9,447 nucleotides of DNA from Candidatus Peregrinibacteria bacterium. GTDB lineage: Bacteria; Patescibacteriota; Gracilibacteria; UBA1369; JACRIC01. This document shows positions 5,164 to 9,447 of the stretch, piece by piece. Both the position numbers and the translations under genes were made by a program. The notes under the pieces were generated by a model. The model searched no databases. It was not told the DNA's origin and saw only the letters and a program-made list of their open reading frames with translations. Position 1 is the first letter of the stretch, and each line of letters starts with the position of its first letter. The stretch is taken from assembly GCA_016235915.1 (NCBI GenBank), contig JACRIC010000063.1, positions 1 to 9,447 on the forward strand, written 5' to 3'.

Positions 5164-5233
5164 GAAAAGTAGGGAGGGAGGAGGACGCATATTTTTCACT
5201 GTCTGAGTGCGGCTTCTTCACTCCCTGCTTTTC
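5164..5233 (+). ncRNA. Candidate structured RNA: 70-nt near-continuous hairpin
   Basis: Positions 5164-5176 pair with 5221-5233 (13 pairs), 5178-5184 with 5213-5219 (7) and 5186-5190 with 5207-5211 (5). This leaves two single mismatches and a 16-nt apical loop: 25 pairs over 27 positions. Four pairs (5170/5227, 5180/5217, 5183/5214, 5190/5207) are G-U on the plus strand and would be A-C mismatches on the minus strand. That favours a plus-strand RNA. No open frame uses the segment convincingly. It could be a small RNA, the 3' end of a longer RNA, or a processing site. Confidence 0.45.
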
Positions 5234-5305
5234 ATGGAACGGCGGAGCGATTTTTCAAGGAACATTTCTGTAAAATCTTTGTAGTATAGCAGATTCTTTT
5301 GCGCA

Positions 5306-5334
5306 TTTCAATTTGTCTCGTTTTTTGGTATCAT
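5306..5334 (+). promoter_or_regulatory. Probable extended -10 promoter for gmk
   Basis: TTTCAA (5306-5311) lies 17 nt before TATCAT (5329-5334). The -10 is preceded by TGG, an extended -10 TGn motif. Initiation near 5341 would give gmk a leader of about 45 nt that could run on into tRNA-Gln. This is a pattern match only. Confidence 0.4.
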
Positions 5335-5384
5335 GCCTCGTGATCGGCGGTGGATTTCGTGAAATCTTTTTATTATAAAATAAT

Positions 5385-5981
5385 TTGAATAGAAAGTCAA
5401 ATATTAAAAAATGTAGTGGCAAGCTATTTCTGATTCTTGGTCCTTCGGGTTCGGGAAAAGGTGTGGTGATTTCTGCGCTTCGCGAGCGGTTTCCTGACGG
5501 TATGTTTCCGGTTTCATGCACGACAAGACAGCCTCGGCCGGGTGAGCGTCAGGGGGAAGTGTATTATTTTATTTCCCGGGAAACGTTTGAAAAGCGAATA
5601 AAAAATGGAGATTTTTTGGAATGGGCGGTGGTGCATGACGATCATTTGTACGGCACGCTGAAAAAACCAATTTTTGATGCGCTTTCTGATGGGAATGTGT
5701 TGATTCGCGAGGTGGATGTGCAAGGGATGCACTCGATTGTAAAGGTTTTGCCGAAAAAGAACGTGGTTTCGATTTTTTTGACCACGCCGTCATGGGATGT
5801 TTTGCGGGGGAGGATTTTGCGGCGGCACAAAGAGAATGAGGTGGAATTGTCGAAACGCCGCGCGAGTTATTATAAGGAGATGCGGGAAGCTGAAAAATGT
5901 GATTATATTGTGCATAGTAATGAAGGAAAAATTCCTCAAATGGTAGAGGAGGTATGCGAGATTCTTGAAAAAGAGAGGTGA
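5385..5981 (+). CDS. gmk: Guanylate kinase
   Basis: Guanylate kinase transfers phosphate from ATP to GMP, giving GDP for the guanine nucleotide pool. The 198 residues match the family length. They show the Walker A loop GPSGSGKG (19-26), the GMP-binding TTRQPRPGE (46-54) with EVYYF (58-62), DFLEWAVVH (76-84) with YGT (89-91), DVQG (111-114), and the lid arginines in RGRILRRHKENE and KRRASYYKEM. The C-terminus (CDYIVHSNEG...) is typical. The frame is closed upstream by TAA 5376-5378, and TTG 5385 is the only ordinary start before the P-loop, giving an 11-residue lead before GKLFLILG. There is no Shine-Dalgarno sequence. tRNA-Gln begins 14 nt after the stop, so the two may share a transcript. 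A usual partner (yicC, rpoZ) is not visible beside it. Confidence 0.95.
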   Translation: MNRKSNIKKCSGKLFLILGPSGSGKGVVISALRERFPDGMFPVSCTTRQPRPGERQGEVYYFISRETFEKRIKNGDFLEWAVVHDDHLYGTLKKPIFDALSDGNVLIREVDVQGMHSIVKVLPKKNVVSIFLTTPSWDVLRGRILRRHKENEVELSKRRASYYKEMREAEKCDYIVHSNEGKIPQMVEEVCEILEKER

Positions 5982-5995
5982 ATGGCGATGTTTGT

Positions 5996-6069
5996 TCCGG
6001 GATCGTCTAATGGCAGGACCACAGACTCTGAATCTGTGTATCTTGGTTCGAATCCAAGTCCCGGAGCCA
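5996..6069 (+). tRNA. tRNA-Gln (CTG)
   Basis: Acceptor stem TCCGGGA pairs with TCCCGGA, followed by discriminator G and encoded CCA. The D arm is GTC-TAATGGCAG-GAC. The anticodon stem ACAGA/TCTGT encloses the loop CTCTGAA, so the anticodon is CTG (glutamine, reading CAG). The T arm is CTTGG-TTCGAAT-CCAAG. The length is 74 nt. It lies 14 nt after gmk, and its CCA ends 4 nt before the stop codon of the convergent RSH-like gene. There is no room for a separate terminator unless it lies inside that gene. Confidence 0.97.
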
Positions 6070-6073
6070 AAAT

Positions 6074-8722
6074 TTAAGACGTTGCAAAGTTGAAAAGTTT
6101 GGATGCTTCACCGTCAACTTGTACCGTTTGCACTGTTGGCCAAAAGGTAAAACGCAGAAAGAATTTTAAGATTTCATAGGCGGGCAACTGTGAAGGAAAA
6201 TTAAATGTCATCGAGAGATCTGTTGTACCGTCGCTTTTTGTTGGTGTTTGATTGATTTTTGTTATATTGACGTCTTGACCAGTTTCGGTTGTTATTTTTT
6301 GTAATACGCCTGGTTCGTCTTTTACGGTGAATTGTGTGATTGCAGAGCAAGGACGCTGAATAGAACGCGATAAAACTCTTAAAGGATCATATTTCCCTTC
6401 GCCGATATGATCGAGGAGATCTGGTTGATCTGGGACCAAACTGATGATTTTATTTGGATCTTGAATTCCAAAAAGATGGTTTAATTTTTGAATATATTGT
6501 TCGGCGCGTACCTGACTTTCCTGCCGCCGTCTCTCTGGCGGTATGGTCTTAAAGTGTTTTTGAAGCGCTTTACGATATTTTCCTGTCGCGCAAAAAGGCA
6601 GATGTCCCAAGTCAAATTGAATATCATCTGTCGTGTCAATGCGGTACGTGCCTTGATGGTTCAGGGGGGCAATAACGGCTAACTTTCCTTCATTTGCGCT
6701 TTTAGCGTGTAAAAAAGTATGATCGCCGAGTGGTCCCGGAAGCGCCACTGCGAGATCTAAAACGCATGCTCCGTCTGGTAAACATATTTCCCGTTGTTCT
6801 TCCAAATCGGTTATCACTCTTATGTTGTTTTTCAAAACAATTTCTTCAATGGTTTGGACAACGGGCAGTCCGTAGAGATGTGCTGTATCGAGCGCTTGTT
6901 GTAGCTGACCGCGGAGAGGTTCTGGCAGAGCACTATTATGATCGGTATACACCCCGCGTTTTGCCAAAGCTTCATTTTCGGCGGTATTGATTCTCATACG
7001 CACCTTTCCTCCAAACTTGGAGTCTGACAGCTCTAAACACTGACCTTTTTTTGGATATTGTGGTATATCTATGTCTGGATATTCTGTGAGTCCACGTTTA
7101 TGGGGAACATGTTCTGATATTTTTCCTATCACTTTTCTCATATTTTCGGGAGATTCTACCAAAATGACTATCTCGAACAGCGGGTCTTCTTCATCAATGA
7201 TTGGCACATACCCAGGATCCTCGATCAAGCGTCCGATGTCTACAAAATGTTCCAGAGGAGTAGGGACAATTTCCATGGACATTATTTGAGGATGAATCGG
7301 GTCAAAAACTTGCTGGATTTTTTTTCGCACGGTTTCCTGTATCGTTTGTATTTTTTCACTTTCAGTTTCACTATTATCAAGAAATGTACGCACGAAAGTT
7401 TTTATATCGAGTTTTTCAGAGGCTCCTAAATTTTTCTTGTGATTTTTTGAGCGCTCTTTTTTCAACAATTCCTCTGGAAGCGTTTTTTCTGTATCGGCGC
7501 GATCTAAACCAAGATGACGATGCATTCGTTGTTTTTGTATGGTGGCATACCATGGTCTAAGTTCTGGATGATAAAAATTAATACCGGTTCCGACAAGGTC
7601 ATTTCGAGCTTTATCGAGTTCTAGCATTTTTGCCAAAACGGCGTAATGTCGTAAAATCAATTTAAGTTTTTCGTTTGCTCGGTCTTGTCCCAAAAAAAGA
7701 ATCGTTCTGGCATTTTGCACTTGTTCCAAAATTTTTAATACGACGGAATGACCGCGACCACGTACCAGATGTTCGTAAAATCGTCTCAGTTTTTCTTCGT
7801 CTTTTTCGTGATGATCGTCAAGAGATTCTGTGGAACCGTTGTCGTCGGGCGGGTTGGTAACGGCCATGATGGTGGTTCTGGTATTTTCGATCACTTTTTC
7901 CAGTATTTCTGTGGAGGCTCTTTTTTTCAAGTCGGGAACATACAATGTGTCACAAAAGAGCCATGCTTGTTTCGGATCCAAAACAGAAGACTGCTCATCA
8001 CCATTTTCTCGATGAATGGCCAAATCTTCAATATCATCATGTTTTAAAGCGCTCAATATGCGTGGCAGAGCCACAAAACCGTGATGAATATGTTCAAGAA
8101 CTGCGTCTTTTAAATGAGAGAAAAAAATAGGCGTTTTGCCGTCTTTTCGTGTTTTTCCCCTCCAAAGAAATGCGTCATATACCAGTTCGTAGATAAACGC
8201 TCTGAGCGCATCTTCGGGGTAAGGAGGAATATCTTGTTGAAAATTTTCTCTGTGAATGGCGAAAATAATTTCACGAATGGTTTCTCTCAACATTTGACTA
8301 TGTTCTCCGTTCAAATACTCCGTCATGCCGTTTTTTAAAAAGGCATTTTTTTGTGTTTCCCATTCAGCGAGTTGTTGTTCCGTATTTTGTATTTGCTGAT
8401 CGCCGTCAAAAACAGAAGCCATTCTATGCCCAGGCGAGGGATATTGCGACGCAAGCTCTGCTTTTCTTTTTGATATGTTTTTTTGAAGTTGAGCCATCTC
8501 CCGAGCAATGAAGATTTCATTGACAGCAGGATCAAGAGGGACTGTTTCTGCGGTTTGTATTTGTCGAAGAACCCTCTTCGTTACGCTGTCCAAGTATTTT
8601 TTTTCAGCAGATGGTAACTCCGGGCGTTTATCGATCAGAAGGATGCTGGGAATGGCTCTGAGGTTGGGGTGTTCTTCAATGTCCGATGGTTCTGAGGGAG
8701 AACTTCCTTGATCTAAAGTCAT
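6074..8722 (-). CDS. Degenerate RelA/SpoT-homologue-like protein (HD, synthetase-like, TGS, ACT)
   Basis: RSH proteins make and hydrolyse the alarmone (p)ppGpp. This 882-residue protein keeps their domain order but is highly diverged. Residues 1-170 are an unusual charged helical extension. The HD hydrolase region spans about 195-345: His203, HDDIED at 228-233, then VIENTRTTIMAVTN and LKILEQVQNART (329-340), where the family has a 'KLADRLHNMRT' motif. The metal-binding Asp there is Glu333. Residues 485-600 follow the synthetase fold in outline (FEIVILVESPENMRKVIG; KFGGKVRMRINT; LAKRGVYTDH), but the catalytic 'RFKDYI..PK.NGYQSLH' and 'EIQIRT' segments are lost (PKKGQCLELS; VRMRINT). TGS is at about 632-700 (LPDGACVLDLAVALPGPLGDH). 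A C-terminal ACT domain lies at about 793-870 (FTVKDEPGVLQKITTETG). Synthetase activity is very unlikely; hydrolase activity is possible but uncertain; a sensory role is conceivable. It lies 58 nt downstream of trxB on the same strand; no Shine-Dalgarno sequence. Confidence 0.78.
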   Translation of the reverse strand: MTLDQGSSPSEPSDIEEHPNLRAIPSILLIDKRPELPSAEKKYLDSVTKRVLRQIQTAETVPLDPAVNEIFIAREMAQLQKNISKRKAELASQYPSPGHRMASVFDGDQQIQNTEQQLAEWETQKNAFLKNGMTEYLNGEHSQMLRETIREIIFAIHRENFQQDIPPYPEDALRAFIYELVYDAFLWRGKTRKDGKTPIFFSHLKDAVLEHIHHGFVALPRILSALKHDDIEDLAIHRENGDEQSSVLDPKQAWLFCDTLYVPDLKKRASTEILEKVIENTRTTIMAVTNPPDDNGSTESLDDHHEKDEEKLRRFYEHLVRGRGHSVVLKILEQVQNARTILFLGQDRANEKLKLILRHYAVLAKMLELDKARNDLVGTGINFYHPELRPWYATIQKQRMHRHLGLDRADTEKTLPEELLKKERSKNHKKNLGASEKLDIKTFVRTFLDNSETESEKIQTIQETVRKKIQQVFDPIHPQIMSMEIVPTPLEHFVDIGRLIEDPGYVPIIDEEDPLFEIVILVESPENMRKVIGKISEHVPHKRGLTEYPDIDIPQYPKKGQCLELSDSKFGGKVRMRINTAENEALAKRGVYTDHNSALPEPLRGQLQQALDTAHLYGLPVVQTIEEIVLKNNIRVITDLEEQREICLPDGACVLDLAVALPGPLGDHTFLHAKSANEGKLAVIAPLNHQGTYRIDTTDDIQFDLGHLPFCATGKYRKALQKHFKTIPPERRRQESQVRAEQYIQKLNHLFGIQDPNKIISLVPDQPDLLDHIGEGKYDPLRVLSRSIQRPCSAITQFTVKDEPGVLQKITTETGQDVNITKINQTPTKSDGTTDLSMTFNFPSQLPAYEILKFFLRFTFWPTVQTVQVDGEASKLFNFATS

Positions 8723-8734
8723 ACAGTACGATAA

Positions 8735-8773
8735 AAATGGCGCTTATCATACAATAGGCCAGGAGGATGCGCC
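8735..8773 (-). terminator. Weak hairpin between trxB and the RSH-like gene
   Basis: On the minus strand GGCGC and GCGCC (plus 8769-8773 and 8739-8743) flank a 25-nt loop and are followed by ATTTTT. The stem is short and the loop long, so it is at best a weak or partial terminator within the 58-nt gap. Read-through from trxB remains plausible. A TATGAT hexamer in the loop could be a -10 element, but no good -35 accompanies it. Confidence 0.2.
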
Positions 8774-8780
8774 AGATGCT

Positions 8781-9446
8781 TTAGGCTTCTTCGACGTGTT
8801 CATGTGTCATGTATTCGTAGGCAGAATTTGCGGCGTGTGCCGCTTCGCCGACACCGGTTATGGCTTGTTTCCACTCCGTATCCGTGCAGTCGCCCGCCGC
8901 GAAAAATCCGGGGATGTTGGTATGTGAGATGCGGTCGATGATAATTTCGCCGCCGTTATTGAGTGCGACACCGAGCTTTCGCGCGAGATTTGTTTGCGGG
9001 ATGCGACCGATTTCTATAAATAATCCCTGTACGGTGAGTGTTCTTTCACTGTCAAGCACAATTTCTTCAAGGAATTTTCCGCCTTTTGCCGAGATAACAT
9101 TGGATCGGTTCACGATTTCGATTTTTTTATTTTTTTCAACGCGGATTTTATTGATCGGTTCTGGATGAATGTCTTCTTTTCGAACGATGAGAAAAACTTT
9201 TTCGGCGTATTCCGTGAGGAGCAAGGCTTCTTTGGCCGCCGAATCGCCGGATCCCACCACGGCCACAGTTTTTCCTTTGAAGAGCGGGCCGTCGCAGGTG
9301 GCGCAATAGGAAACTCCGCGATTTTCAAAGGCGGTTATACTCGGTATCGCGAGTTTTTTGTGTTCGGTTCCGGTTGCGAAAATGATGGTTTTTGACGGGT
9401 ATTCGCCTTGCGAGGTTTTTACGGTAAAGATTTTTCCATTTTTGAG
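8781..9446 (-). CDS. trxB: Thioredoxin reductase, N-terminus outside the window
   Basis: Thioredoxin reductase is an NADPH- and FAD-dependent enzyme that reduces the thioredoxin disulphide in the cytoplasm. The last 221 residues of a protein of usually about 310 are visible; the FAD-binding N-terminus lies beyond the window end. Going from the cut edge: IIFATGTEHKKLAIP, the redox-active disulphide CATCDG (Cys48 and Cys51 of the visible part), the NADPH-binding VVGSGDSAAKEA (63-74), and the C-terminal FAD motif IPGFFAAGDCTD (178-189) followed by QAITGVGEAAHAANSAYEY. Where many members have HRRDxFRA for the NADPH 2'-phosphate, this one reads VRKEDIHPEP, so cofactor preference may differ. The frame is open through 9446, and the GTG at 9266 is internal. 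The stop is TAA. The RSH-like gene follows 58 nt downstream. Confidence 0.95.
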   Translation of the reverse strand, partial: LKNGKIFTVKTSQGEYPSKTIIFATGTEHKKLAIPSITAFENRGVSYCATCDGPLFKGKTVAVVGSGDSAAKEALLLTEYAEKVFLIVRKEDIHPEPINKIRVEKNKKIEIVNRSNVISAKGGKFLEEIVLDSERTLTVQGLFIEIGRIPQTNLARKLGVALNNGGEIIIDRISHTNIPGFFAAGDCTDTEWKQAITGVGEAAHAANSAYEYMTHEHVEEA

Positions 9447-9447
9447 A

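Larger units (their letters stand above)
4752..5384. other. Long gene-free intergenic region rich in stem-loops
   Basis: These 633 nt between ssb and gmk contain two open frames of about 83 codons (4875-5129 and 4906-5154, plus) with no family resemblance and poor composition, which I do not accept as genes. What is there: the hairpin repeat (4756-4784), a 13-bp inverted repeat (4791-4857), paired short repeats (4889-4977), a weak hairpin GGTG...ATAAAC/GTTTAT...CACC (4995-5022), a T-rich tract (5051-5080), a GC-rich hairpin (5082-5109), AGGCTTA/TAAGCCT arms (5122-5128 and 5152-5158), and a 70-nt hairpin (5164-5233), followed by the putative gmk promoter. The density of pairing suggests one or more structured RNAs. 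I could not match it to tmRNA, RNase P RNA, SRP RNA or a tRNA. Confidence 0.55.

Noticed and set aside
4785..5240. tmRNA, RNase P RNA or SRP RNA
   Set aside because: I saw no TTCGAC-type tmRNA 5' end or 3' tRNA-like CCA end, no GGAAAGTCC core of RNase P, and no GGAAGGAAGCAGC-type SRP loop on either strand. A model search could still overturn this.
6087..6120. AAGTTGA/TCAACTT inverted repeat as terminator for tRNA-Gln
   Set aside because: It lies inside the coding sequence of the RSH-like gene and has a 20-nt loop and no T-tract; chance is likely.
1..9447. TGA-recoding genetic code or a CRISPR array in the window
   Set aside because: typA, gmk and the small ORF end at TGA where their families end, and no set of regularly spaced direct repeats is present.

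Overview
The window reads as bacterial chromosome. It carries housekeeping genes (typA/bipA, ssb, gmk, trxB) and two tRNA genes with encoded CCA ends. Genes end in TGA as well as TAA and TAG (typA, gmk and a small membrane ORF use TGA), so the standard bacterial code applies and TGA-recoding lineages are excluded. None of the starts I can inspect has a convincing Shine-Dalgarno sequence. Together with the archaeal-style TRM11/TrmG10-like methyltransferase, the compact layout and the dispersed GC-rich palindromes, this suggests a candidate-phyla (Patescibacteria/CPR-like, perhaps Peregrinibacteria-like) genome. That placement is an inference with modest confidence.

Layout. Positions 1-1337 hold the 3' three quarters of typA (+), followed by two small palindromic elements. 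At 1452-1922 (+) is a small HNH-type gene whose nuclease motif breaks off at a pair of back-to-back hairpins (about 1800-1870). Downstream on the minus strand are an isoprenylcysteine-methyltransferase-like membrane protein (1981-2487), tRNA-Asn(GTT) (2547-2621) and a TRM11/TrmG10-like RNA methyltransferase (2714-4018). A 47-codon single-pass membrane ORF (4022-4165, +) starts divergently, only 3 nt from the methyltransferase start. ssb follows (4278-4751, +).

The 633 nt from 4752 to 5384 contain no convincing gene but several strong stem-loops. These are a 13-bp perfect inverted repeat, a set of mutually exclusive short pairings, a GC-rich hairpin, and a 70-nt near-continuous hairpin whose G-U pairs favour the plus-strand transcript. 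This is the best candidate here for an undescribed element. gmk (5385-5981, +) and tRNA-Gln(CTG) (5996-6069, +) follow, 14 nt apart.

From 6074 to 8722 on the minus strand lies an 882-residue protein with the domain order of a RelA/SpoT homologue (HD, synthetase-like, TGS, ACT). Its synthetase active-site motifs are gone and its HD site is partly altered, so it looks like a degenerate or repurposed RSH protein. Upstream on the same strand is the C-terminal two thirds of a thioredoxin reductase (8781-9446), cut by the window end.

Functionally the window mixes translation (TypA, tRNAs, RNA methyltransferase), replication/repair (SSB), nucleotide metabolism (Gmk) and redox/stress functions (TrxB, RSH-like). 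Gmk makes GDP, which feeds the guanine nucleotide pool that RSH proteins normally sense or use. The genes do not form one operon: strand changes occur at about 1922/1981, 4018/4022 and 6069/6074.
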